A stretch of 64,000 bases of DNA from Deltaproteobacteria bacterium Ga0077550 (GTDB taxonomy: Bacteria > Myxococcota_A > Polyangia > Nannocystales > Nannocystaceae), in the NCBI GenBank assembly GCA_001464385.1, contig LNFB01000161.1, positions 1-64,000 of the forward strand, in the 5' to 3' direction. The position numbers and the translations under genes were made by a program. The notes beneath the pieces are model-generated. The model made no database searches. It was given only the letters and a program-made list of their open reading frames with translations, and was not told the origin of the DNA. Shown one piece after another: positions 40,202 to 48,346 of this stretch (positions are counted from its first letter, which is position 1; each line of letters opens with the position of its first letter).

Positions 40202-41116
40202 ATGTGGTCACGCCTGTCCGGGTTCCTCGCGCGCGGCCGCTCGTTCGACGAGCTCGACTACGGCATCCCCGTGCAGCAACGCAGCATCGCTGGGTACCGG
40301 CTCGCGGTGCACGAGGCTGGCCGCGGTGATCCACCGCTGGTGCTGATCCACGGCCTGGGCAGCGACCTGCGCGTGTGGTCGGAGAACCTCGCGGCGCTGT
40401 CGGCCCGCCACCGCGTCGTCGCGTTCGATCTGCTGGGGTTCGGGCGCAGCGACAAGCCGGCAGGCGTGCACGCCCTGGCCGATCACGTCGCCTGCGTCCG
40501 CGAGCTCATCGACGGGCTCGGCGGCGCGGCGATCCTCGTCGGCCACTCGATGGGCGGGCAGATCGCCCTGCGGGCGGCGCTGAGCTACCCCGAGCGCGTC
40601 CTCGGGCTCGTGCTCGCCGCCCCCGCGGGGCTCGAGCGCTTCGACCCCACGGCGAAGCACTGGATCCGCGCGGTCGTCGACGACGGCTACACCCGCTACG
40701 CCTCGCCGCTGCAGGTCGCGATGCGCCACGCGCAGACGTTCCACCGCCCGCCGCCCGCGGCCTGGGCGATGCTGCGCGATCGTCTGGCGGTGATCGACGG
40801 CCCGGAGTTCGGCGCGTACTGCCGCGCGGTGACGCAGTCGGTCGCGGCCATGCTCGCCGAGCCGGTGTTCGACGAGCTCGAGGGGATCTCGGCGCCCACG
40901 CTCGTGACCTTCGGTCGCCACGACGCGCTGATTCCCAACCGGGTCTTCCACGGTCGCGACACCGAGCGGCTCGCCCGGCACGCGGTCGGGAGGATCCGCG
41001 GCGCCCGGCTCGAGATGATCCCCGACGCGGGGCACATGCCCCAGCTCGAGCAGCCGAACCGCTGGAATTCCCTCGCCCTCGACCTCGCCGCGGCGCCCTC
41101 GAAGCCGCCGCGCTGA
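40202..41116 (+). CDS. Alpha/beta hydrolase (first PHA-locus copy)
   Basis: A 304-residue cytoplasmic-type alpha/beta hydrolase. HGLGSDLRVW forms the oxyanion loop; GHSMGGQ holds the nucleophile Ser; a late Asp lies in FGRHDALIPNRVF and the His in DAGHMPQLEQP. It is a paralogue of the lipoprotein hydrolase at 43690-44901 (shared AAPAGLE, HAQTF/HAQNF and RAVTQSVAAML/VAVSRSVAGML). An esterase acting on 3-hydroxyacid oligomers or thioesters is plausible from context. It is the last gene of the first PHA operon. Confidence 0.85.
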   Translation: MWSRLSGFLARGRSFDELDYGIPVQQRSIAGYRLAVHEAGRGDPPLVLIHGLGSDLRVWSENLAALSARHRVVAFDLLGFGRSDKPAGVHALADHVACVRELIDGLGGAAILVGHSMGGQIALRAALSYPERVLGLVLAAPAGLERFDPTAKHWIRAVVDDGYTRYASPLQVAMRHAQTFHRPPPAAWAMLRDRLAVIDGPEFGAYCRAVTQSVAAMLAEPVFDELEGISAPTLVTFGRHDALIPNRVFHGRDTERLARHAVGRIRGARLEMIPDAGHMPQLEQPNRWNSLALDLAAAPSKPPR

Positions 41117-41163
41117 CGGCCGATTCGCCACCGCCCCGGGCCCCGGATGTGGGCTGGATCGTG

Positions 41164-41176
41164 TGCGCTGCAGCAG
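41164..41176 (-). promoter_or_regulatory. PHA-locus 13-bp motif, site E
   Basis: Minus-strand CTGCTGCAGCGCA, 12 of 13 bases identical to site D, 46 nt upstream of the P3 -35 box. Together with site C it flanks the promoter. Confidence 0.5.
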
Positions 41177-41222
41177 GTGCTCGGGACGGTGAGGCCTCCC
41201 CGAAACCGGGCGTAGAAGCCGG

Positions 41223-41251
41223 TTGACAGCCCTCCGGGCCGCGGCTATGAA
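41223..41251 (+). promoter_or_regulatory. Promoter P3 of the uptake/depolymerase operon
   Basis: TTGACA (41223-41228), 17-bp GC-rich spacer and TATGAA (41246-41251). The predicted start lies near 41258, giving a leader of about 70 nt with GGAG at 41321-41324 before the ATG. Confidence 0.7.
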
Positions 41252-41267
41252 ACATGAATCGCTCGTC

Positions 41268-41280
41268 ATGTTGCACCGCA
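41268..41280 (+). promoter_or_regulatory. PHA-locus 13-bp motif, site C
   Basis: ATGTTGCACCGCA, about 10 nt downstream of the predicted P3 start. It fits a repressor site shared with phaR and the synthase operon. Confidence 0.6.
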
Positions 41281-41330
41281 GCGAAGCGGTCCATCGCGGT
41301 GCCGATCGAACGACCGTCCCGGAGTCCACC

Positions 41331-42056
41331 ATGCGCTGCTCTGCGTTCCCCGCCTTTCTGATCCTCACTGCTCTGTTTGCCGGCCCCGTCGGCTGTAGTG
41401 GCTCGGGCGTGTCGACGACCGCCCGCACCACCACGGACACCGTCGGGGAGACGGGCGACGCGAGTGCCGACGCGGACGCCTCGGCATCGGACGATCCGAG
41501 CGCCGACAGCGACTCGCCCTCGGATGACTCGTCGACGGATCCGACGGACGCGACCGACCCGACCGACGCGACGGATCCGACGGACGCGACCGACCCGACG
41601 GACGCGACCGACCCCACCGCCGAGGGCACCGACGGGAACGACACCACCCCGGAGCCGGTCGGGCTGCAGGGCGCGTGGCTGAGCGAGGGCGAGAACATCG
41701 CCCCGCTGCTCGTCGACCTCACCGGCGCGATGTCCATCACCGCGACCTTCGGCGAGGACACCTTCACGGTCGTCACCATCGACGACCAGGGCCAGGAGGT
41801 CCAGCAGGTCGGGGTCTATGCCGCGACCCCGTCGGGCGTCGGCGAGATCTACGACATCGTGCTCGACCAGACGATGCCGTCGGTGATCACGGTCGAGGGC
41901 ATCTACGAGGTCGACAACAGCACCGACCCACCGACGCTGCGCTACGAGGTCGTGCAGACCGAGCCCGGCGTGGGCGCGGTGCCGCCGACGGCCGAGGGCG
42001 GCTTCGGCTCGACGTCGTTCGGCGCCGACCTCACCCAGATCTACGTCCGTCAGTAG
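41331..42056 (+). CDS. Lipoprotein with Asp/Ser/Thr stalk, PHA-linked operon
   Basis: A 241-residue protein. ATG at 41331 is preceded by GGAG at 6 nt and gives lipobox GPVGC. The next 85 residues are an acidic stalk including four DPTDAT repeats. The C-terminal 140 residues form a beta-rich domain (LQGAWLSEGENIAPLLVDLTGAMSITATFGEDTFTVV) reminiscent of small lipocalin-like or calycin beta domains, but no family is recognised. It is the first gene of the promoter P3 operon that also encodes a porin, hydrolase, symporter, TetR regulator and depolymerase, so a surface ligand-binding role is possible. Confidence 0.7.
   Translation: MRCSAFPAFLILTALFAGPVGCSGSGVSTTARTTTDTVGETGDASADADASASDDPSADSDSPSDDSSTDPTDATDPTDATDPTDATDPTDATDPTAEGTDGNDTTPEPVGLQGAWLSEGENIAPLLVDLTGAMSITATFGEDTFTVVTIDDQGQEVQQVGVYAATPSGVGEIYDIVLDQTMPSVITVEGIYEVDNSTDPPTLRYEVVQTEPGVGAVPPTAEGGFGSTSFGADLTQIYVRQ
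41538..41609 (+). repeat. Four 18-bp tandem repeats (DPTDAT) in lipoprotein stalk
   Basis: Four in-frame 18-bp units encode DPTDAT and vary only at third positions; a fifth begins and diverges. Confidence 0.85.
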
Positions 42057-42075
42057 CCGGAACGGACGCGCCGTC

Positions 42076-43671
42076 ATGTTCGTCTCGTCGCTCGCCTCCT
42101 CGTTCGCGCTCGCGCTTGCCTTCGCGCCGCCGCCCCCGCCCGAGCCCGATCCCCTGGTGGAGAAGGCCCCCGAGCAGATCAAGCGCACGCAGAAGGAAGA
42201 CAGCGCGTTCCAGATCTACGGCTACTTCCTGACCCGCGCCGAGATGACCAACGTCTCGCCGCAGAACGACCTGTTCAAGGGCCAGATCGTCGGGCGACTC
42301 TTCGGGCCCAACACCACGACGACGTCGCCCGATCGCGCGATCTTCCTCGAGCAGCGGCTCATCCCGTTCATCATCGCCGAGCCCAAGCTGCTCGACCGGC
42401 GCGCGCGCCTGCGGGCGTCGTTCGAGCTCGACTGGACGTTCGGCGACACGTCGAACTCGACCGGCGGCAACTTCGGCTCGGCGATCACCGCCGACCAGGT
42501 CAATCTCCAGACCCAGAACGTCGCGGTCGAGATCGACCTGTGGAAGGGCTGGTCGGTCAACGTCGGCCTGCAGCGGCTCTACGACACGGCGCTCGATCCA
42601 TACCGCACGCCGATCTCCAACATCCAGCTGTCGGGCAACCGCATGGCGTTCTGGGGGACGGACGCGGTCGGCGTGGTGCTGCACGGCAACCAGTGGGGCC
42701 AGCGCTTCAAGATCGGCGCCTACCAGCTCTACGAGAACCTCATCCAGAAGGACGACGACGTCGCGCTGTTCGAGCTCGCGACCGATCGCCACCTCGGCAA
42801 GACGTGGCACGTCGGCGGGCACCTCCGCTACCTGCGGGACGCGTCGATGGGGCAGGGCGGCATCGGCATCCTCGGCCAGGGCCCCGACAGCTCGCTGGTC
42901 GACTACAACGGCGGCTACCGCTTCACGATCCCCGACGGGACCGAGTCGTGGCGCGGCCACTTTGCGTGGGTCGGCGGCGACACGTCGTTCAACCCGGAGC
43001 TCACCGCGGGACGCTTCGGCGGCTCGGCGTTCGCGGTCGGCAACTTCGGCCAGATCGTCACCTCGATCCCCAACCAGCCCGGCGACTACCAGAAGCTCGC
43101 CAACGTGCTGGGCGTCGCGGCCAACGTCCGCGCCGCGGCGCGGTGGGGCAAGAGCCCGCGCGATCACGTGACCCTCGACGTGCTCTACACCTCGGGCGAC
43201 CACGACGGCCTCGAGGACGGCACCTACAGCGGCGTGGTCACCGGCAACACCTGGGGCTCGCCGGCGGCGGTGTTCACCACCTTCGGCACCTACCTGCTGC
43301 TCCCCCACGCCAACGTGGTCAACCGCTTCTACGCGGCGGCGACGGACATCTCGAACATCGGCTACGGGCTCACGGCGGCGTCGCTGGGCTTCGGCGCCGA
43401 CATCGTCCGCAACCAGCTGTACGGCCGCATCGGCGGCGCAGTGGCGCAGTCGAACATCCAGCCCGTCGGTGGCAAGAAGTTCATGGGCGCGGAGGTCAAC
43501 GGCACGATCTCGTGGCGCGTGCGACCGCTGCTCAGCATCGAGGGCCACGCGGCGTACCTGCGCCTGGGCGACTACTTCCGCAGCCCCGAGATCGTCACGG
43601 GCAGCACCGGCGCCGGGCGGCCCAAGGATCCATGGACGGTCTTCCTCACCCTCAAGTGGCTGCTCGTCTGA
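42076..43671 (+). CDS. Outer-membrane porin-like protein
   Basis: A 531-residue protein with a signal peptide (MFVSSLASSFALALAFA) and Pro-rich start. The body is dominated by alternating hydrophobic/polar strands typical of 16-18-strand barrels (AFQIYGYFLTRAEM, RARLRASFELDWTFG, WSVNVGLQRLYD, WHVGGHLRYLRDA, RPLLSIEGHAAYLRLGDYF) and ends in WLLV. It resembles alginate-export or OprD-type porins in layout. In this operon it could admit 3-hydroxyacid monomers or oligomers released by the surface depolymerase (inference). Confidence 0.75.
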   Translation: MFVSSLASSFALALAFAPPPPPEPDPLVEKAPEQIKRTQKEDSAFQIYGYFLTRAEMTNVSPQNDLFKGQIVGRLFGPNTTTTSPDRAIFLEQRLIPFIIAEPKLLDRRARLRASFELDWTFGDTSNSTGGNFGSAITADQVNLQTQNVAVEIDLWKGWSVNVGLQRLYDTALDPYRTPISNIQLSGNRMAFWGTDAVGVVLHGNQWGQRFKIGAYQLYENLIQKDDDVALFELATDRHLGKTWHVGGHLRYLRDASMGQGGIGILGQGPDSSLVDYNGGYRFTIPDGTESWRGHFAWVGGDTSFNPELTAGRFGGSAFAVGNFGQIVTSIPNQPGDYQKLANVLGVAANVRAAARWGKSPRDHVTLDVLYTSGDHDGLEDGTYSGVVTGNTWGSPAAVFTTFGTYLLLPHANVVNRFYAAATDISNIGYGLTAASLGFGADIVRNQLYGRIGGAVAQSNIQPVGGKKFMGAEVNGTISWRVRPLLSIEGHAAYLRLGDYFRSPEIVTGSTGAGRPKDPWTVFLTLKWLLV

Positions 43672-43689
43672 TCGGGAGGTGATGACGCC

Positions 43690-44901
43690 ATGACCAAGCT
43701 CCGAACCACCTCCGCGCGCCTGCTCGGCCGCACCCTGTTCGCCACGACGCTCGCCGCCACGCTCGGTGCGGGCTGCCGCACCAAGCCCGGCCTGCCGTTC
43801 GCCGCGCTCGAGTACCCCATGACGACGCGGACCGTCACGGTGGGCACCGCCGAGATCGCCGTCCACGACGTCGGCAAGGGCGAACGCACCATCGTGATGA
43901 TCCACGGCCTCGGCAGCTCGATGCCGGCGTGGACCAAGAACATCGCCGCGCTCGCCCGCGACCATCGCGTCGTGACCATCGACCTGCCCGGCTACGGCAA
44001 GAGCAGCAAGTCGAACTACGAGTACACGATGCGCTTCTTCGCCAAGGCCGTGCACGGCGTCGTGCGCGAGCTCGACCTGTCGCGGGTCGTGCTGGTCGGC
44101 CACTCGATGGGCGGGCAGATCGCGATGACCTACGCCCTCGACTACCCGGACGCCGTCGAGGCCCTGGTGCTCACGTCGCCCGCGGGGCTCGAGCCGTTCA
44201 AGGACGGCGAGGCGCAATGGCTGGCGCAGATGACCACGCCGGCGTTCACGTGCGCCGCCGACGACGAGGCGGTGTGGGTCCGCCACGCGCAGAACTTTTT
44301 CAAGCCGCCCAAGGACGCCGACTTCATGGTGAAGCACCGCATCGCGGTGCGCGGCGGGCCGGACTTCGCGGACTACTGTGTCGCGGTGTCGCGCTCGGTC
44401 GCGGGCATGCTCGACGAGCCGGTGCTCGATCGCGTGCCGGAGATCGACGTGCCGGTGCTCGTGCTCTTCGGCGAGGCCGACGCGCTGATCCCCAACCCGT
44501 TCCTGCACGGCGGCAGCACCGTGAAGCTGGCGAAGAAGGCGGTCGAGAAGTTCCCCGACGCCGAGCTCGTGCTGCTCGAGCGGGCCGGGCACATGGCCCA
44601 GTTCGAGCAGGCGGAGAAGTGGAACCGCGCGGTCGTCGACTTCCTCGACGATCACAAAGAAGCGCCGACCAACCGCCGCGCCCGCAAGCCCTACCGCGGT
44701 GCGCCCGGGGGCGCGGTCGTCCCGTTGTACGCGCCGGGGACGGACCCCGACGATCCGGAGTCGACCCCCGCGCCGCGCCCCGCGAAGCCGAAGCCCGAGC
44801 CCGAGCCCGCGCCGAAGCCGGACCCCGAGCCCGAGATCGTCCCCGAGTCGCCGACGCCCGCGGCCCCGCCCGCGCCCGCTGCCAACGGAGCCCCGTCATG
44901 A
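43690..44901 (+). CDS. Alpha/beta hydrolase lipoprotein (second PHA-locus copy)
   Basis: A 403-residue protein. A GGGAGGT ribosome site lies 9 nt upstream. The signal peptide ends in lipobox TLGAGC (about residue 28). The hydrolase domain has HGLGSSMPAW, GHSMGGQ (Ser nucleophile), FGEADALIPNPF (Asp) and RAGHMAQFEQ (His). A C-terminal tail of about 70 residues is Pro/Glu/Lys-rich (repeated PKPEPEP) and may span or bind the cell wall. It is a paralogue of the cytoplasmic hydrolase at 40202-41116; the pair may process 3-hydroxyacid oligomers in the periplasm and cytoplasm respectively. ATGA overlap with the symporter. Confidence 0.87.
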   Translation: MTKLRTTSARLLGRTLFATTLAATLGAGCRTKPGLPFAALEYPMTTRTVTVGTAEIAVHDVGKGERTIVMIHGLGSSMPAWTKNIAALARDHRVVTIDLPGYGKSSKSNYEYTMRFFAKAVHGVVRELDLSRVVLVGHSMGGQIAMTYALDYPDAVEALVLTSPAGLEPFKDGEAQWLAQMTTPAFTCAADDEAVWVRHAQNFFKPPKDADFMVKHRIAVRGGPDFADYCVAVSRSVAGMLDEPVLDRVPEIDVPVLVLFGEADALIPNPFLHGGSTVKLAKKAVEKFPDAELVLLERAGHMAQFEQAEKWNRAVVDFLDDHKEAPTNRRARKPYRGAPGGAVVPLYAPGTDPDDPESTPAPRPAKPKPEPEPAPKPDPEPEIVPESPTPAAPPAPAANGAPS

Positions 44902-46379
44902 GCCTCGCGATCGCGCTGACCCTGTTGCTGACGTACCTCGGCGCCGTCTACTGGCTGTCGTGGATCGGCATGAAGAAGACGACGTCGCTCGCCGGCTTCG
45001 CGGTGGGCAACGGCGACATGGGCCCGATCATGGTCGGCGTCGTGATGGCCGCGTCGATCGCCTCGACCGCGACGTTCGTCATCAACCCCGGCTTCGTCTA
45101 CACGCACGGGCTGTCGGCGCTGCTCCACTACGGCGTGGCCGCGCAGGCCGGCGTGGCCGTCGGACTGTTCGCGGTGTGCCGCGGCTTCCGCCAGGTCGGC
45201 GCCGCGCACGGAGTGCTCACGGTCCCCGACTGGATCCGCGTGCGCTACGGCAGCGAGCGGCTCGCGCTGGTGTTCGCGCTGCTCAACCTGCTGTCGATCG
45301 CGTTCGTCGTGCTCATCATGGTCGGCTGCGCCTTCCTGGTGGTCGCGTTGCTCGGTGTGTCGTACCCGATCGCGCTCGCCGGCACGCTGCTCGTCGTCTT
45401 CAGCTATGTGCTGCTGGGCGGCACCTACGCCCACGCGTACACCAACGTCGTGCAGGCCGCGATGATGGCCGTGGTGGCGCTGCTGCTGTTCGCCAGCGGC
45501 CTCGAGCACTTCGCTGGCGGCATGCTGCCCGCGATGGAGGCGGTGTCGACCAACTGGGCCTCGGCGATCAACCCCGACAGCGAGCTCTACGGCTCGGTGT
45601 TCGCGGTCTTCGTCAGCGCGTTCCTGGTGACCTTCGCCTTGATGCTGCAGCCGCACATCCTGACCAAGGTGCTGTACCTCCGCCACGAGCGCGACATCCG
45701 GCGCTTCATCATCACCGCGGTCATCATCGGCTTCATCTTCTCGCTGTGCCTGTTCGTCGGGATCTACGCGCGCCTCGACGGCATGGACTACGACGTCGCC
45801 CGGCAGGACCGCGTGGTCACCGAGTACGTCATGGGCGCCTTCGGCGACGGCCTCGGCGGCGACATCATGGCCTCCGTGATGCTCGTGACGCTGCTGGCCG
45901 CGGGCATGTCGACGCTCGACGGCATCCTCGTCGCGCTCTCGGCGATGGTGGTGCACGACCTCGTGCTGCGCGGCCGGCATCGCAACGCGGACGCGCGCGT
46001 CGGCCTGCGGGCGTCGCGGATCGCCCTGGTCGGCGTGGGCGTCGTGTCGTTCCTGCTGGCCCTCGATCCCCCGCAGCTCGTCGGCCTCTTCGCGCAGCGC
46101 GGCGTCTACGGCCTGGCGGCGGCCTCGTTCGCGCCGATCGTCCTGGGCGTGCTGGTGCGCGGCGCGATCCCGGTGTGGGTCCCCGCGTCGTCGGCCGCGA
46201 TCGCGTTGGTGCTGCACCTCGGGCTGCAGAGCTGGGGAGGGATCACGAACCCCGCGGTGTCGTCGGCGTGGGCGATCCTCGCCAGCATGTCGATCGCGAC
46301 CGCGAGCCTCGTCGTCGCGCGCCGCTTCGCCGGAGCTGCGAGCGCCGAGCCCATCGCGCCCGCGGGGGAGGAGTCCTGA
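44898..46379 (+). CDS. Sodium:solute symporter (SSS family)
   Basis: A 493-residue polytopic protein with about 13 membrane helices. The N-terminus (VYWLSWIGMKKTTSLAGFAVGNGDMG) and the early helix ASIASTATFVINPGFVYTHG match SSS transporters, as do LGGTYAHAYTNVVQAAMMAV and LLAAGMSTLDGILVALSAM. SSS members of this type import short carboxylates with sodium. Between a lipoprotein esterase and a TetR regulator in a PHA-associated operon, 3-hydroxybutyrate or a similar acid is a reasonable substrate guess. It overlaps both neighbours (ATGA; TGATG). Confidence 0.9.
   Translation: MSLAIALTLLLTYLGAVYWLSWIGMKKTTSLAGFAVGNGDMGPIMVGVVMAASIASTATFVINPGFVYTHGLSALLHYGVAAQAGVAVGLFAVCRGFRQVGAAHGVLTVPDWIRVRYGSERLALVFALLNLLSIAFVVLIMVGCAFLVVALLGVSYPIALAGTLLVVFSYVLLGGTYAHAYTNVVQAAMMAVVALLLFASGLEHFAGGMLPAMEAVSTNWASAINPDSELYGSVFAVFVSAFLVTFALMLQPHILTKVLYLRHERDIRRFIITAVIIGFIFSLCLFVGIYARLDGMDYDVARQDRVVTEYVMGAFGDGLGGDIMASVMLVTLLAAGMSTLDGILVALSAMVVHDLVLRGRHRNADARVGLRASRIALVGVGVVSFLLALDPPQLVGLFAQRGVYGLAAASFAPIVLGVLVRGAIPVWVPASSAAIALVLHLGLQSWGGITNPAVSSAWAILASMSIATASLVVARRFAGAASAEPIAPAGEES
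46367..46373 (+). promoter_or_regulatory. Ribosome binding site before the TetR gene
   Basis: GGAGGAG lies in the symporter 3' end, 5 nt before the overlapping ATG at 46379; it fixes that start. Confidence 0.7.
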
Positions 46380-47032
46380 TGGCGAACCCCGCCGCCGACG
46401 CCCACGAGCCCGCGACCGCCCGCGGCCACCGCACGCGCCAGAAGGTCCTCGACGCCGCCGAGGTCGTGTTCGGCACGCGTGGCTACGAGGCCGCCTCGAT
46501 CGTCGACATCACGCGCGCCGCGGGCATCGCCCAGGGCACGTTCTATCTGTACTTCCCCAGCAAGAAGGCGGTGTTCGCCGAGCTCGTCGGCGAGCTCGGG
46601 GCCAAGCTGCGGCGCACGCTCGCGGCCGCCGTCGCCGACCTCGACGATCGACTCACGGTCGAGCGCGCGGGTTTGCACGCCTTTCTCGGCTTCGTCCGTG
46701 AGCACCGCAACCTCTACCGCATCATTCGTCAGGCGGAATTCGTCGACGAGGCGTTGTACCGCGACTACTACAGCAAACTCGCCGAGGGCTACCGCGTGGG
46801 CCTGGCGCGCGCGATGACCGAGGGCCAGATCCGCAAGCTCGACCCCGAGGCGGTCGCCTTCGCGTTGATGGGAATTTTCGACTTCCTGGGGATGCGCTGG
46901 GTCCTGTGGGAGGGCAAACTCCCGCCGCAGCACGTGCTCGACGATGTCTTCGCGCTGGTGCGCGACGGCCTGGGTCTGCAGTCGAGTACCTTCAACGCCC
47001 GAGCTAGCAACGCGCCCAAGAGGTCCCGATGA
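46379..47032 (+). CDS. TetR/AcrR-family transcriptional regulator
   Basis: A 217-residue protein. The N-terminal helix-turn-helix (about residues 18-64) reads RQKVLDAAEVVFGTRGYEAASIVDITRAAGIAQGTFYLYFPSKK-type sequence, classic TetR. The C-terminal ligand-binding half (GFVREHRNLYRIIRQAEFVDEALYRDYY) resembles regulators of lipid and acyl-CoA metabolism. It probably senses a pathway intermediate such as an acyl-CoA and controls its own operon. The start overlaps the symporter stop, and the stop overlaps the next start (ATGA). Confidence 0.92.
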   Translation: MANPAADAHEPATARGHRTRQKVLDAAEVVFGTRGYEAASIVDITRAAGIAQGTFYLYFPSKKAVFAELVGELGAKLRRTLAAAVADLDDRLTVERAGLHAFLGFVREHRNLYRIIRQAEFVDEALYRDYYSKLAEGYRVGLARAMTEGQIRKLDPEAVAFALMGIFDFLGMRWVLWEGKLPPQHVLDDVFALVRDGLGLQSSTFNARASNAPKRSR

Positions 47033-48324
47033 AGCCGTCGCGTCCGCGTCTCGCAGTGATCCCCTTCGTCGCGCTCGTCGCGGTCGCACCGCTGGCGTGC
47101 TCGGACGACGCCGGCCACGACGACGACGACGACGGCGCGGGTGGCAAGGCCGACGACATCGACACGACGTTCGAGTCGGGGATCGCGGTCACGGCGTCGT
47201 CGGTGCAGGCGCTGCAGGGCGATCTCTCCGCGGTCGTGCCGGCGGTCGACGACCTCGTCATCGGCGGCGGCCTCGCGACGTCGACGTACCTGCGGCCGAT
47301 GGGCCCCGTGGGTCCGTACGGTCCGATCGGGCCCTACGGTCCGCTCGGCGTGCTCGGCCCCGTGGGCAGCGGCGCCTGGACGCCGCAGACCGTGATCGGA
47401 CTCGGTGCGCCGTGGAACGCGTTCGCCGACGCGCTCACCGACGTCGGTGGACCGTTGTCGGCGAAGGGGCCGCTGGGCAGCAAGGGCCCGCTGTCGCGCG
47501 CGTACTGGGACGCGCTCGCGAAGTCCTTCGCGACCGGCTCCGACTTCGTGCTGCAGCTCGAGACCGGCGGACTGTTCGCGCCGCTCGGGCCGCTCGGGCC
47601 GCTCGGCGCCCTCGGTCCGCTCGGGCCGCTCGGCCCCGTCGGCGCCCACGGCTACCTCGCCGACGACGACGGCAACTGGACCACCGACGGTGACTGCCAC
47701 CACGACGACGAGGTCGGCATCTGCCGCACCGTCGACGTGCCGTGGAAGGCCGGCCAGAAGCGCACCTACGAGCTCTTCGAGCGCTACGGCGAGGCCTTCG
47801 CGGCCGCGATGCCCGACAACGACACCTCGTTCATGGTCGAGGGCACCATCAACGACGGCCCCGATGTCTTCGTGTCGAACAACCGCACCACGCAGGCGGT
47901 GACGATCGTCGCGTTCGGCAGCTGGACGATGTACCCGTTCGCCAACGCGATGGGCTTGCTCGCGTCCTCGGCGCTGATCGGCTACGCGACGCCGACGATC
48001 GTCCCCGGCATCGTGTTCCCGTTCAACCTGTACGACCACGCCCGCAGCTTCGACGACGTCGATGTGACGGTCGAGGTCGAGCTCGACGGCCGCACCGTCG
48101 CGACGCTCGTCTCCGACACCACCGACTTCGTCGATTGGGTCCACGTGCAGGTGCCCGCCGGCGCCGTGCTGCGCACCCACGTCGACGTCGCGTCGTCGTG
48201 GTGGGCGCCGTGGCGCGCCGTGGCGGCCGAGTACCGGCTGTTCGTCGTCGGCTCGACCGCGCCGCTGGTGAACACGCGCGTCGCCGGGCCACACCAGCTC
48301 ACGATCCCCTATTCGTCGCTCTGA
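47029..48324 (+). CDS. Collagen-like lipoprotein
   Basis: A 431-residue protein. Lipobox VAPLAC (about residue 24) is followed by an Asp-rich stalk (DDDDDGAGG). Two blocks of Gly-x-x triplets occur: GPVGPYGPIGPYGPLG near residues 92-113 and GPLGPLGALGPLGPLG near 185-207. A beta-rich C-terminal domain of about 200 residues follows (DDEVGICRTVDVPWKAGQKRTYELFERYG). The triplet blocks are short and Pro-rich; whether they form a triple helix is unknown. It sits between the TetR gene and the depolymerase gene, so a surface or cell-contact role in polymer uptake is possible. Confidence 0.75.
   Translation: MKPSRPRLAVIPFVALVAVAPLACSDDAGHDDDDDGAGGKADDIDTTFESGIAVTASSVQALQGDLSAVVPAVDDLVIGGGLATSTYLRPMGPVGPYGPIGPYGPLGVLGPVGSGAWTPQTVIGLGAPWNAFADALTDVGGPLSAKGPLGSKGPLSRAYWDALAKSFATGSDFVLQLETGGLFAPLGPLGPLGALGPLGPLGPVGAHGYLADDDGNWTTDGDCHHDDEVGICRTVDVPWKAGQKRTYELFERYGEAFAAAMPDNDTSFMVEGTINDGPDVFVSNNRTTQAVTIVAFGSWTMYPFANAMGLLASSALIGYATPTIVPGIVFPFNLYDHARSFDDVDVTVEVELDGRTVATLVSDTTDFVDWVHVQVPAGAVLRTHVDVASSWWAPWRAVAAEYRLFVVGSTAPLVNTRVAGPHQLTIPYSSL
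47301..47367 (+). repeat. Gly-x-x (collagen-like) coding repeat, block 1
   Basis: About seven consecutive Gly-Pro-x triplets (GPVGPYGPIGPYG and onward) in the lipoprotein. Confidence 0.75.
47581..47649 (+). repeat. Gly-x-x (collagen-like) coding repeat, block 2
   Basis: About seven near-identical GPL triplets encoded by repeats of a 9-bp unit; such DNA can change length by slippage. Confidence 0.75.
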
Positions 48325-48331
48325 ACCCACC

Positions 48332-48338
48332 GTGGAGG
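48332..48338 (+). promoter_or_regulatory. Ribosome binding site that decides the depolymerase start
   Basis: GTGGAGG ends 8 nt before the GTG at 48347. It also contains the alternative in-frame GTG at 48332, which has no ribosome site of its own, so 48347 is preferred. Confidence 0.6.
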
Positions 48339-48346
48339 CCGCACCC

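Noticed and set aside
41538-41609. Possible direct-repeat operator or iteron
   Set aside because: It is a coding DPTDAT repeat, in frame, with third-position variation only.
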